A stretch of DNA of 64,000 nt, taken from contig NZ_AGTS01000071.1 of assembly GCF_000238595.1 (NCBI RefSeq), forward strand, positions 98,628-162,627, written 5' to 3'. This DNA comes from Acidovorax sp. NO-1. GTDB lineage: Bacteria; Pseudomonadota; Gammaproteobacteria; Burkholderiales; Burkholderiaceae_C. Of the stretch, positions 53,075-63,500 are shown piece after piece; within the stretch, counting starts at the first letter, position 1, and every line of letters starts with the position of its first letter. Position numbers and translations under genes: made by a program. The notes beneath the pieces are model-generated. The model was not told the DNA's origin. It did not search any database and saw only the letters and a list, made by a program, of their open reading frames with translations.

Positions 53075-54292
53075 ATGCATTTTTCCCGTTTTCTCAAAAT
53101 GGCCCTCATTCTGGGCCTGCTCTCGGCCATCGGGCCGTTTGCCATCGACATGTACCTGCCCGCTCTGCCCGACATTGGCGCCAGTCTGGGGGCATCTGTG
53201 GGCGCCGTGCAGTGGAGCCTGACGGCGTTTTTCCTGGCGCTCGGTGTCGGCCAGCTGTTTTATGGCCCCATTTCCGACATGGTGGGGCGCAAGCCGCCGC
53301 TGTACTTTGGCCTGGGCGTGTTCACGCTGGCCAGTGTGGGCTGCGCGCTGGCGACAGACATCGAAACGCTGGTGGCCCTGCGTTTTGTACAGGGGCTGGG
53401 GGCGGCGGCGGGCATGGCCATACCGCGCGCGGTGGTGCGCGACCTGCACACGGGCACCGAAGCGGCGCGCCTGATGTCGCTGCTGATGCTGGTGTTCAGC
53501 GTGTCACCCATCCTGGCGCCGCTCGCAGGCAGCGGGGTGATTGCGCTGACCGGCTGGCGCGGTGTGTTCTGGGTGGTGGCCGTGGCCGCCGTGGCGGGGC
53601 TGGCGCTGGTGTGGGGGAGCCTGCGGGAGACGCGCCCTGCGGCCGACCGCGTGGAAAGCAGCCTGGGTGGAGCCCTGCGCGCCTATGCATTGCTACTGCG
53701 CGACGGGCACTATTTGGGCCTGGTGTTCATAGGCGGCTGCGCCATGGCCGGTTTTTTTGTGTATCTGGCGGGCTCGCCCTTTGTGCTCATCAACCACTAT
53801 GGGCTTACGCCCACGCAGTACAGCCTGGCTTTTGGGGTTAACGCGGCGGCGTTCATCGGCGCCTCCCAGTTCACCGCCACGCTGGGTGAGCGCTTTGGCA
53901 TGGTGCGGGTGGTAAAGGCGGCGGCCACGGCCTCGGGCGCGGTGATGGCGTCCTTGCTGCTGTACTACCTGGCGGGCGGTGATGACCTGGCGGTGCTGAT
54001 CGGCTTGTACTTTGGTGCCAGCGCGCTCATGGGGCTGGTGATACCCACCACCTCGGTGCTGGCGCTGGAAAAGCATGGCGCGATCGCCGGCACGGCATCC
54101 GCCCTGCTGGGCACCCTGCAGATGCTGACCGGCGCAGCCGCCATGGGCGTTGTGGGCCTGTTTGCCAATGGCAAACCGCTGCCCATGGTGGTGGGAATGG
54201 CCACTGGCGCGTTGCTGGGGGTGGTGCTGTGCTGGATCACCCTCGCACGCGACCCGGCCCGGCGCACGGTCGCGACGCACAAGGCATCTTGA
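53075..54292 (+). CDS. Bcr/CflA-family multidrug efflux transporter (MFS)
   Basis: The 405-residue protein has 12 predicted spans and Bcr/CflA landmarks: IGPFAIDMYLPALPDIGASL near 20, the MFS motif GPISDMVGRKPPLYFGL near 70, and RFVQGLGAAAGMAIPRAVVRD near 108. Members expel chloramphenicol, bicyclomycin, sulfonamides and similar compounds by proton antiport. The ATG at 53075 has only a weak ribosome-binding site. It is a single gene; a family A repeat follows its stop by eight bases. Confidence 0.93.
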   Translation: MHFSRFLKMALILGLLSAIGPFAIDMYLPALPDIGASLGASVGAVQWSLTAFFLALGVGQLFYGPISDMVGRKPPLYFGLGVFTLASVGCALATDIETLVALRFVQGLGAAAGMAIPRAVVRDLHTGTEAARLMSLLMLVFSVSPILAPLAGSGVIALTGWRGVFWVVAVAAVAGLALVWGSLRETRPAADRVESSLGGALRAYALLLRDGHYLGLVFIGGCAMAGFFVYLAGSPFVLINHYGLTPTQYSLAFGVNAAAFIGASQFTATLGERFGMVRVVKAAATASGAVMASLLLYYLAGGDDLAVLIGLYFGASALMGLVIPTTSVLALEKHGAIAGTASALLGTLQMLTGAAAMGVVGLFANGKPLPMVVGMATGALLGVVLCWITLARDPARRTVATHKAS

Positions 54293-54300
54293 TGCCTTCA

Positions 54301-54366
54301 CTATTTATTTGATAGCTGCTGGCGCTTATCCATCAAGCGTCGGAGGCCTTTTTGGCACTTGTTTAG
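54301..54366 (+). repeat. Dispersed hairpin repeat, family A, copy 8
   Basis: It is a forward copy: TTTGATAGCTGCTGGCGC, TTATCCATCAAGCG and TCGGAGGCCTTTTTGG. It sits between the convergent efflux and nnrD genes; its GGAGGCCTTTTT end could add to transcript termination. Confidence 0.88.
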
Positions 54367-54382
54367 TACGGTGTTGGCCGCA

Positions 54383-55306
54383 TCAACCCCTGCGTAACCC
54401 GCCGCCGGGGCGGGGTGCCAGCGCGTGGATCAGGGCCGGCACCTGGGCCGAAAGCTCCCGTGCCAGGTACCCAAGGCTGCCCTGGTCCTGCGCCAGCGCA
54501 ATGCCGGCCCGTGCATGCAGCCAAACGCCCCAGGCGCATGCGTGCAGGGGGGCGGCGCCGCGCGCGGCCAGTCCACCGATCAGCCCGGCCAGCGTGTCGC
54601 CGGAGCCCGAGGTGGCCAGGCCGGGTGTTCCGCCTGCAAAACGCAGAGCGGTTCCATCGGGCTGCGCAATGAAGGTGGTGCTGCCCTTGAGGGCAACACA
54701 AGCGCCCCAGCGCCGGGCGCCAGCCAACGCGGCCTGAAGCGGTTGCGCCAGTACGGCCTCTTTGGTGTCGCCGGTCAGGTGGGCCATTTCGCCGGCGTGC
54801 GGCGTCATCACCACGGGTTGTGTGAGCGGCAGGGCGTCGCGCACCACCGACATCGCAAGTGCATCAAGCACCACCGTGCTCTGCCGAAACAGCGGCAGCA
54901 TTGCGCGCACGAACGCCACGCTGCGGGCCTCGTCCAGCATGCCCGGGCCCAGCACCACGGCGCTCACGCGATCGGCCAGAGGGCCCAGACGCTCGCAGTC
55001 GCGCGCAGCAAACCCGCCAGCGCGGGTTTCGGCCAGGCCCATCACGCGCGCTTCCGGTATGGCCAGTGCCAGGCCTTGCGCCACCCGCTCGGGCGCCGCC
55101 ACCGTCAGCTTGCCAGCGCCGGCGCGCAGGGCCGCAACGGCAGCCAACAGCGCTGCGCCGGGCATCTCGTGGCTGCCGGCCACCACCAGCACATGGCCGC
55201 GCTGCTCCTTGTCGGCATCGTCGCCGGGCGCCGGCAATGGCCAGCGGCGCAGCAAGGCCTCGGTCAAGGCCCGGGGGCGGGGTGTGCGTGGGGCGGGGGA
55301 GGCCAT
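54383..55306 (-). CDS. nnrD: ADP-dependent NAD(P)H-hydrate dehydratase
   Basis: The 307-residue protein is a stand-alone YjeF C-terminal (ribokinase-like) domain. HVLVVAGSHEMPGAALLAA near 36 and the catalytic TSGSGDTLAGLIGGLAARG near 240 are diagnostic. It repairs damaged NAD(P)H hydrates with ADP or ATP. The epimerase half (NnrE) is not fused, as it often is elsewhere, and is not in the window. It begins 3 bp after the histidine phosphatase stop, so the two are co-transcribed. Confidence 0.93.
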   Translation of the reverse strand: MASPAPRTPRPRALTEALLRRWPLPAPGDDADKEQRGHVLVVAGSHEMPGAALLAAVAALRAGAGKLTVAAPERVAQGLALAIPEARVMGLAETRAGGFAARDCERLGPLADRVSAVVLGPGMLDEARSVAFVRAMLPLFRQSTVVLDALAMSVVRDALPLTQPVVMTPHAGEMAHLTGDTKEAVLAQPLQAALAGARRWGACVALKGSTTFIAQPDGTALRFAGGTPGLATSGSGDTLAGLIGGLAARGAAPLHACAWGVWLHARAGIALAQDQGSLGYLARELSAQVPALIHALAPRPGGGLRRG

Positions 55307-55309
55307 GCG

Positions 55310-56077
55310 TCAAGGCTTGGGAGCAGCCGCGGCGTCGGGCTCGCGCGTCACGGGGGTGCGGGTATTGCGCAGCGGCGCCAGAAAGTTTGCCTGCACCAGC
55401 TGCATGCCTGCATCGGCGCGCCCCTCGGCAGTGCGGAGGGCGCGGTAAGTGGTGACGGCGCAGTTGGGTACGTCGCCCTGGCGGTCGATGTCCAGAATCT
55501 GCTGCTCGTCCATCTGCTCGATCAAGTAGCGCACACAGTTGACGATGACCTGGTGCGCCACGATGAGTACGCGCTGCCCTGCGTATTCGCGCGTCACCAT
55601 TTCCTGCAGGCTGCGCAGGCGCAGGATCACGTCGCACCAGCTCTCGCCACCGGGCGGCCTGAAGTAAAACTTGCCCACATGGGCCCGCTGTTCGGCCAGC
55701 TGGGCATGGTGTTGTTCGATGCCCCACTTGGTGAGCCGGTCCAGAATGCCGAACTCCTTTTCGCGCAGCCGCTCGTCCAGGCGCAGCGTTGCGTGCTCCA
55801 GGCGGCTGTGCTGCGCCACCAGCCTCGCAGTCTGCACGGCGCGCACGTAGGGAGAGCACAAAATCACCTGCGGCTGTTCGTGCACCGGCGCCTGGCCAAA
55901 CCATTCGCCCAGTGCAGCCGACTGCTGCTCCCCCAGTTCTGACAGCGGCACATCGATGTCGCGCCATGCGATGTCAATGGTGTGATGCCGTGCAAGCTCG
56001 GCTGCATCGCGCGCCACATTGCCTGCGCTTTGGCCGTGGCGCACCACCCACAGCATGTCGGGCCAGCGGGTTTCCAT
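55310..56077 (-). CDS. Histidine phosphatase family protein
   Basis: The 255-residue protein has the catalytic WVVRHGQSAGNVARDAAEL near residue 10, the second arginine in CSPYVRAVQTARLVAQ, the acid in DERLREKEFGILD, and the second histidine in VLIVAHQVIVNCVRYLI. It belongs to the phosphoglycerate-mutase-like superfamily; it could be a phosphatase or cofactor-dependent mutase, with unknown substrate. It is followed closely by nnrD and preceded by a small ORF ten bases away. Confidence 0.88.
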   Translation of the reverse strand: METRWPDMLWVVRHGQSAGNVARDAAELARHHTIDIAWRDIDVPLSELGEQQSAALGEWFGQAPVHEQPQVILCSPYVRAVQTARLVAQHSRLEHATLRLDERLREKEFGILDRLTKWGIEQHHAQLAEQRAHVGKFYFRPPGGESWCDVILRLRSLQEMVTREYAGQRVLIVAHQVIVNCVRYLIEQMDEQQILDIDRQGDVPNCAVTTYRALRTAEGRADAGMQLVQANFLAPLRNTRTPVTREPDAAAAPKP

Positions 56078-56086
56078 GGCGTCGGA

Positions 56087-56371
56087 TCAGCCGCCAGATT
56101 TGCCGGCGCGCCCCGCAGGATGGGGTAAACCACCCGCTGCAGAAGCCACGCGCGCTAGCTTGCTCGCGACCCCGTCGCGCCCCGACGCGGCACGGGCAAT
56201 CAATGCGCCACCGACTGCGCGGCCGAGCAAGCGCCCCACCAGGCCCCGGCTGCGGCCGGCCCGGCGCAGAAGCAGTACACCGGCGCCCAGCACCAACCAG
56301 TGCTCACCGACGAAACCGGGGCGTGCGTCGTCCCACTGTTTGATATCTTGAATTTTTTGAGGCAGGTTCAT
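56087..56371 (-). CDS. Small protein with hydrophobic segment, unknown function
   Basis: The 94-residue basic protein begins MNLPQKIQDIKQWDDARPGF. It has one short hydrophobic stretch (WLVLGAGVLLL) flanked by arginines and then an Ala/Gly/Arg-rich tail. It lies ten bases before the phosphatase start on the same strand. No family is recognised; the context supports a real gene. Confidence 0.65.
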   Translation of the reverse strand: MNLPQKIQDIKQWDDARPGFVGEHWLVLGAGVLLLRRAGRSRGLVGRLLGRAVGGALIARAASGRDGVASKLARVASAAGGLPHPAGRAGKSGG

Positions 56372-56475
56372 GGCAATACACCCAAGTGAATCTGTTGCCA
56401 TGGTGCCGAGACACGCTTGCCGGCGATGTCGGCGCGCCGTTTCGGCGAGCGTGATCCGCGTCCTACACGCGGTGT

Positions 56476-57588
56476 TCAGCGCCCCGCTGCAGTGGCGGCC
56501 GCTACGGCCTCGGCCAGGGCACGCACCGTGCGCGGCGCGCAACCCTCGGCGTGGTTGCTGATCGCCACGTACGCGTTCTGCCCCCGCCGGGTGACGCCCG
56601 CAACCACGCTGGCCAGCTCGGCGCGGGTGGGCAGGTCAGGGTGTTGCAGGCAGTCGTAGGGGGTGTACAGGCGTTCGGCCTCTTCATAGCCATACGGGCC
56701 ATGCACGGGGTTGAGGTTCCAGCGGCACACGAGCGGGCCGGGCCACAGCGCGCGCAGCAGGGGCAGCTGTTGCGGCAGCGGGGGCATCTTGGCATGCAGG
56801 CCCAGGCAGTAGGTGGCGCCGGTCTCGCGCAGCACTGCCGCAAAGTCGGGGGTCAGCCATTCGGGGTCGCGCACCTCCACAGCGATCACGCCATCGGGTG
56901 CCAGCCGCGTCAGTGCGGGCTGTACGAGCAGCATGGCGCGCAGGCGATCCAGCAGCAGGGGCATGCGGTCCAGCTGCGCCAGCGGCAGGGGGCTGAGCTG
57001 AAACACCAGCGCGCCCAGCTTGTGCCCCAGGCCTTGCAGCGCGGGCTCCACGAACTCGCTGCGCGCCAGTTCGGGGCTCAAAAATACCGGGTTGGCCTGG
57101 CGGCCCCGGCCGACTTCGCTGCGCACCAGGGCGTCCGTGACCACACTGGGTGCCTTCACCACAAACCGGAAGTCGTCGGGCACCTGCGAGGCATAGCGTT
57201 CGTACTCGCTGACGGTGAGCGGGCGGTAAAAGCTGCGGTCGATGCTCACCGTGCGCATCAACGGGTGCTGGGCATACACCGCCAGGCCCTGTTTGGACAG
57301 CTGCGTCTCGGAATGCTCGCCCTCCCACACCAGCCCTTGCCAGCCCGGGTAGCTCCAGCTGGACGTGCCCAGGCGCAGCCGTGGGGGCAGGGCGGCTGCC
57401 AGCGCACGAAGTGCATCGTCGGGCGTGATGGCGGTGACCTGGCCAGAGCGTTTGCGCCGGGCAGGCGCTTTGGCCAGATCAGCAGCTTCAGCTTCAGCCT
57501 CAGCGGCATCGGCCTGGGCGGGCAGGATGGGCCGCCGCTCGGGTGCAGGGGGCCTCGGGACATCGGTGCCGAACAGGTCGTCTTGCAT
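56476..57588 (-). CDS. DUF72-family protein
   Basis: The 370-residue protein contains a DUF72 TIM-barrel-like domain from about residue 75: RLGTSSWSYPGWQGLVWEG, then SIDRSFYRPLTVSEYERYA, FVVKAPSVVTD, and GVIAVEVRDPEWLTPDF. The family is widespread, and its activity is not established. About 70 N-terminal residues are low complexity (Pro/Ala-rich, LFGTDVPRPPAPERR). It is upstream of the small ORF by about 100 bp and may be in the same leftward unit. Confidence 0.87.
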   Translation of the reverse strand: MQDDLFGTDVPRPPAPERRPILPAQADAAEAEAEAADLAKAPARRKRSGQVTAITPDDALRALAAALPPRLRLGTSSWSYPGWQGLVWEGEHSETQLSKQGLAVYAQHPLMRTVSIDRSFYRPLTVSEYERYASQVPDDFRFVVKAPSVVTDALVRSEVGRGRQANPVFLSPELARSEFVEPALQGLGHKLGALVFQLSPLPLAQLDRMPLLLDRLRAMLLVQPALTRLAPDGVIAVEVRDPEWLTPDFAAVLRETGATYCLGLHAKMPPLPQQLPLLRALWPGPLVCRWNLNPVHGPYGYEEAERLYTPYDCLQHPDLPTRAELASVVAGVTRRGQNAYVAISNHAEGCAPRTVRALAEAVAAATAAGR

Positions 57589-57629
57589 GCGGTGCGTTGC
57601 GATAGGTCAGGGGGCGGGGCAGCGCAGCG

Positions 57630-58040
57630 TTACAGCCCGGAGAACAGCCCGCCTTCGTTCAACAGCTCGTACGTGATCTCCGGCCGCTGGTCCATGCCCT
57701 TCTTGATGGCGGCCGGGATGGCCTGGCGTGTCTTGCGGCACAGGCCCCGCTGCTCATGGACCAGGATGGTGATGCCGCGCAGCGTGCGCACCTCATTCGG
57801 GCTGGGTGCAATGGTCAGGCGCAAGCCCAGTTGCTGCTCCATGCGGTCTTGCAGGCGCCGCAGGTCGGCAAGGCTGGTGATGTTCTCCAGCCGCTGCAGC
57901 AGCTTTTTCTCCTCGGCCTGGGTGAGCTGCAGGATGCGGGCATCAACGTCGGCGTTCGGGGATTGCAGCAGCGCATCCCGGTCGCAGACACAGGCGCCCG
58001 GCGGGCATTCCGTGCGGATGGGGAAAGGCAGGGGCTGCAT
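57630..58040 (-). CDS. Hypothetical protein, partly helical
   Basis: The 136-residue protein has a Cys pair near its start (CPPGACVCDRDALL), then a helical charged stretch (LQLTQAEEKKLLQRLENIT) and a C-terminal segment (RPEITYELLNEGGLFSGL). There is no signal peptide or membrane span. The N-terminal cysteines could bind a metal. I do not recognise the family. ATG at 58040 is chosen over an upstream TTG. It is divergent from tex by about 160 bp and likely co-transcribed with the DUF72 gene. Confidence 0.75.
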   Translation of the reverse strand: MQPLPFPIRTECPPGACVCDRDALLQSPNADVDARILQLTQAEEKKLLQRLENITSLADLRRLQDRMEQQLGLRLTIAPSPNEVRTLRGITILVHEQRGLCRKTRQAIPAAIKKGMDQRPEITYELLNEGGLFSGL

Positions 58041-58201
58041 GGAGGGGTACAAGCGGGTGGGTCCTGAAGGCTTGGGCTGTGCATTCTAGACAGCGCGGCC
58101 TGCTTTCGAGGCGGGGCGGCGATGGTCGCAAGCGCTGTGGCAAACTCCCGCGCTTCGCGTTTTTGTTCGTTTTGACTGAGTCTCAGAGAGTTTGCCCACA
58201 C

Positions 58202-60571
<2,370 letters not shown>

Positions 60572-60628
60572 CGACTGTGGGGTGTGGGGGCCATAATCGC
60601 CGCACCTTAACCCCCGCGCCCACACCCC

Positions 60629-61456
60629 ATGGAGTTGAACGCACTGCTGGCCGAACCCGTGGCCCTGCCCAGCCTTCCGCGCGCCGTGGCGCTGCTGATG
60701 AGCGAGCTGGCCCATGAAGAGCCCAGCCTGCGCCGCCTGAACAAGCTCTTTGGCTCGGATCCGGCACTCGCCGGGCGGCTGCTGGAGCTGGCCAACTCCC
60801 ACACGTTCCAGGTGCCCCGGCAGATTGCCAACATCCCCGAGGCGCTGGCCTTGCTGGGGACGGCCCAGGTGCGTTCGCTGGTCACCACGGCGCCGCTGGG
60901 CACCACCTCGCGTTCGGTGCCCGGGGTCAACATGCAGCAGTTCTGGCGCTACAGCCTCAACACGGCCAAGCTCGCGCGGTCCCTGGCAGGGCTGACGCTG
61001 CAAAACCAGACGACTGCCTACACGGCGGGGCTGCTGCACGCGCTGGGTGAGCTGGTGATCCACCTGGCCGATCCGGAAAAAGCCCAGTCGGTCAACACGC
61101 TGGTGGCTCCGTTCGACATGCGGCGGGGCAAGATCGAACAACGCATCTTTGGCTACAGCTTCGGCCATGTCACCGCCGGCCTGGCCCGCCGCTGGCGCCT
61201 GCCGGAAGTGCTGGTGGACGCCCTGCAGCACCAGGGGGCACCGTTTGACAACAATGCCTACGAGCCCCTGGCGGGTGTCATCCACCTCGCCGCCTGGCGC
61301 GCCCGCGCCCGTGAGGCCGAGCTGGGCGAGAAGGAGCTGGCGGTTACCTTCCCGGCAGAGGTGGGGCTGCCTCTGGGCCTGGACATCGACATGGTGCTTC
61401 AGCAAGACCCGATTGACTGGACGGCCAAACCGGAAGTCGCAGACTACGTGGTGTGA
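60629..61456 (+). CDS. HDOD-domain signalling protein
   Basis: The 275-residue protein is an HDOD domain over most of its length: LPSLPRAVALLMSELA, FGSDPALAGRLLELANS near 45, TPLGTTSRSVPG-like loop, and TAYTAGLLHALGELVIHLA near 130 with HD-like histidines; later EVLVDALQHQGAPF. Like the HDOD protein near 6.2 kb, it probably scaffolds a signalling pathway. It starts 57 bp after tex and ends 80 bp before the patatin gene. Confidence 0.85.
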   Translation: MELNALLAEPVALPSLPRAVALLMSELAHEEPSLRRLNKLFGSDPALAGRLLELANSHTFQVPRQIANIPEALALLGTAQVRSLVTTAPLGTTSRSVPGVNMQQFWRYSLNTAKLARSLAGLTLQNQTTAYTAGLLHALGELVIHLADPEKAQSVNTLVAPFDMRRGKIEQRIFGYSFGHVTAGLARRWRLPEVLVDALQHQGAPFDNNAYEPLAGVIHLAAWRARAREAELGEKELAVTFPAEVGLPLGLDIDMVLQQDPIDWTAKPEVADYVV

Positions 61457-61538
61457 GCCGGGCAGGGGGTGCGCGTGCAGCCCTGCCTGGGCCATGCCAC
61501 AGCACAGCACGGCGCCGTGCACTGCGACAATGCCGCCC

Positions 61539-62702
61539 ATGAAAGCCCTGCGCATCCATGCCGGCCCCGTCGCCCGCCAGCACCTTGAACAACGCGGCCT
61601 GCAGCCGTCTGATGTGGCGGTCATCCCTGCCGCCGCCGGCGGGCCCAAAGGCCTCATCCTCGGACCGCTGGACCGGTTCATCTTTGGCGACTGGCTGCCG
61701 CGCTCGCAACAGCCGGTTCATCTGGTGGGCGCTTCGATTGGCGCATGGCGCATGGCCACGGCGTGCCTGGATGCGTCCGTGGCGGCGTTTGAGCGCCTGG
61801 AGAACGACTACATCCACCAGGACTACGAGCTTCCTCCCGGCAAGAAGCGCCCCACGGCAGCCCATGTCAGCGAGCGATTCGGCCAGAACCTGGAGGCGTT
61901 CTATGGCGGGCGTGTCGGCGAGGTGCTGAACCATTCCCGTTACCACCTACACATCGTCACGTCGCGCGGGCGGCATTTGCTGGGCCGCGAACACCGTGTC
62001 GCCACGCCCCTGGGCTATCTGGGCGCTTTTCTCACCAACACCGTGCACCGCAAGGCCATGGGCGCCTGGCTGGAGCGCGTGGTGTTTTCCTCCGCCGGTG
62101 CGGCCTTGCCATTTGCCACCACCGACTACCGCACCCGTCAGGTCGGGCTCACGGCGGACAACTTCATGCAGGCCCTGCAAGCGAGCTGCTCCATTCCGTT
62201 TGTGCTGCAGGCCGTACACAACATCCCGGGAGCGCCGCCCGGCGCCTACTGGGACGGGGGCATCACCGACTATCACCTGCACCTGGCCTACGGAAAGCAG
62301 CATGGTGAAATTGCAAAAATGATAGCTGCAAGCGCTTATCCAGCAAGCGTTGAAGGCAAAAATGGCCTGAAATCAGGAGCCGCAAGCGCAACTGGCAGCC
62401 TCGTGCTGTACCCCCACTTCCAGCACCGCGTGGTGCCCGGCTGGCTCGACAAAAGCCTCAAGTGGCGCCACAAATCCACCGCTGCACTCGACAGCATGGT
62501 GGTGTTGTCCCCATGTCCTGACTGGGTACGCACCCTGCCTAATGGCAAACTTCCCGACCGCAACGATTTCACCCACTACGGCGCCGATAGCGCGTCCCGC
62601 GCCAAGGCATGGCGGGCGGCGACACGGGCCAGCCAGCAGTTGGCACAGGAATGGGCGGAGTGGCTGGAGCGGCCGGATATGCGGCGGGTCAGCGAACTGT
62701 AG
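61539..62702 (+). CDS. Patatin-like phospholipase
   Basis: The 387-residue protein shows patatin features: an oxyanion-hole motif AAAGGPKGLILGPLD near 32, the nucleophile elbow VGASIGAWRMA with Ser near 66, and the catalytic Asp in YWDGGITDYH near 241. It likely hydrolyses acyl esters of phospholipids as a Ser-Asp dyad enzyme. No signal peptide is seen. A family A repeat is read in frame near residues 256-279, adding an Ala/Lys/Ser-rich stretch just after the catalytic Asp region. ATG is the first good start. Confidence 0.88.
   Translation: MKALRIHAGPVARQHLEQRGLQPSDVAVIPAAAGGPKGLILGPLDRFIFGDWLPRSQQPVHLVGASIGAWRMATACLDASVAAFERLENDYIHQDYELPPGKKRPTAAHVSERFGQNLEAFYGGRVGEVLNHSRYHLHIVTSRGRHLLGREHRVATPLGYLGAFLTNTVHRKAMGAWLERVVFSSAGAALPFATTDYRTRQVGLTADNFMQALQASCSIPFVLQAVHNIPGAPPGAYWDGGITDYHLHLAYGKQHGEIAKMIAASAYPASVEGKNGLKSGAASATGSLVLYPHFQHRVVPGWLDKSLKWRHKSTAALDSMVVLSPCPDWVRTLPNGKLPDRNDFTHYGADSASRAKAWRAATRASQQLAQEWAEWLERPDMRRVSEL
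62306..62377 (+). repeat. Dispersed hairpin repeat, family A, copy 9, inside the patatin gene
   Basis: It is a forward copy: AAAATGATAGCTGCAAGCGC, TTATCCAGCAAGCG and TTGAAGGCAAAAATGGCC, within the reading frame. It supplies KMIAASAYPASVEGKNGLK. The AT-rich bases contrast with the gene around it. Confidence 0.85.
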
Positions 62703-62821
62703 ATGAAGGGTTTGGCGCGCCTCAATCCCAGGTTGTAAGCGTCATTGCCAAAGTTTCACAATAGATGCCATTGTTGCAATATGTGACGAGCAAACCTGAT
62801 GCCATGCTGCATAAAATATTT

Positions 62822-62836
62822 TCCTGACTTTCAGGA
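62822..62836 (+). promoter_or_regulatory. Small hairpin overlapping the ribosome-binding site of the amidase gene
   Basis: TCCTGA (62822-62827) and TCAGGA (62831-62836) pair perfectly around CTT. The AGGA of the second arm is the only ribosome-binding site candidate, eight bases before the ATG. This could lower translation of a potentially toxic protein. Confidence 0.4.
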
Positions 62837-62843
62837 TATAAAA

Positions 62844-63500
62844 ATGCTCCATATTGATGATCAGGGAATGTTGGTTTCGGCTCGCGTTCGGCCTCGACGT
62901 TTCCCCCAAATCGAACGTCAACCTTTATCAGAAGTAAAAGGCATTATTGTTCATCAAACGGGGGCCTCCAGTGCTCAAAGTTCGTTCAATAGTTATGGCA
63001 ACGCCAATGCGAATGGCGCACATTTCCTGATTGATAAAGACGGAATTATCTATCAGACGGCCTCGATTTTTAAAAGAACCAACCATGTGGGATCCCTGCA
63101 GGCGCGATGCCTTGCTGAATATACATGCAAACCTGCAGAATTCAAGAAGTCTGCCAAGTTTCCGCAAGCGAGCGAAATTAGTCGCATGCACGCCGTAGAA
63201 ATGCTGAAATCGGTCCCCGTGAGGTATCCATCGAATGTAGACAGTATCGGGATTGAAATCGTTGGCAAACCGGTATTACCGCCGGGCAAGTCAGCGCCAG
63301 AAGGCGCGACACCCAGACAAAGAGAGGTTTATTTTAATAATAATGCTGTCTATGAAGCTGTGAATGCTGCGCAAAACGGTTCTCTTGCTTGGCTTGTCAA
63401 GGAGCTGATTCACGCCTTGAGAATATCAGAGACAGAGGTTTTTAGGCATCCAGTGGTCAGTCGAAAAAATCCGTCCGAAGCAAGTACTGCATCATGGTAA
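62844..63500 (+). CDS. N-acetylmuramoyl-L-alanine amidase-like protein, candidate antibacterial effector
   Basis: The 218-residue protein resembles zinc amidase_2/PGRP enzymes that cut between MurNAc and L-Ala in peptidoglycan. IIVHQTGASSAQSSFNSYG has the first likely zinc histidine near residue 36, followed by GAHFLIDKDGIIYQTASIF, NHVGS near 82, DSIGIEIVG near 135, and RHPVVSRKNPSEAS near 203 with a second histidine. No signal peptide is seen, which fits delivery by another route such as type VI secretion; no vgrG, hcp or PAAR gene is in the window. ATG at 62844 is favoured by AGGA upstream (62799 would add 15 residues). The gene is AT-rich compared with the rest and overlaps a lipoprotein gene by 7 bp, as an immunity gene would. 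The assignment as effector is inferred. Confidence 0.8.
   Translation: MLHIDDQGMLVSARVRPRRFPQIERQPLSEVKGIIVHQTGASSAQSSFNSYGNANANGAHFLIDKDGIIYQTASIFKRTNHVGSLQARCLAEYTCKPAEFKKSAKFPQASEISRMHAVEMLKSVPVRYPSNVDSIGIEIVGKPVLPPGKSAPEGATPRQREVYFNNNAVYEAVNAAQNGSLAWLVKELIHALRISETEVFRHPVVSRKNPSEASTASW

Noticed and set aside
54425..55942. A 505-codon frame on the plus strand over nnrD and the phosphatase gene
   Set aside because: It covers two opposite-strand genes with catalytic motifs and has no recognisable domain.
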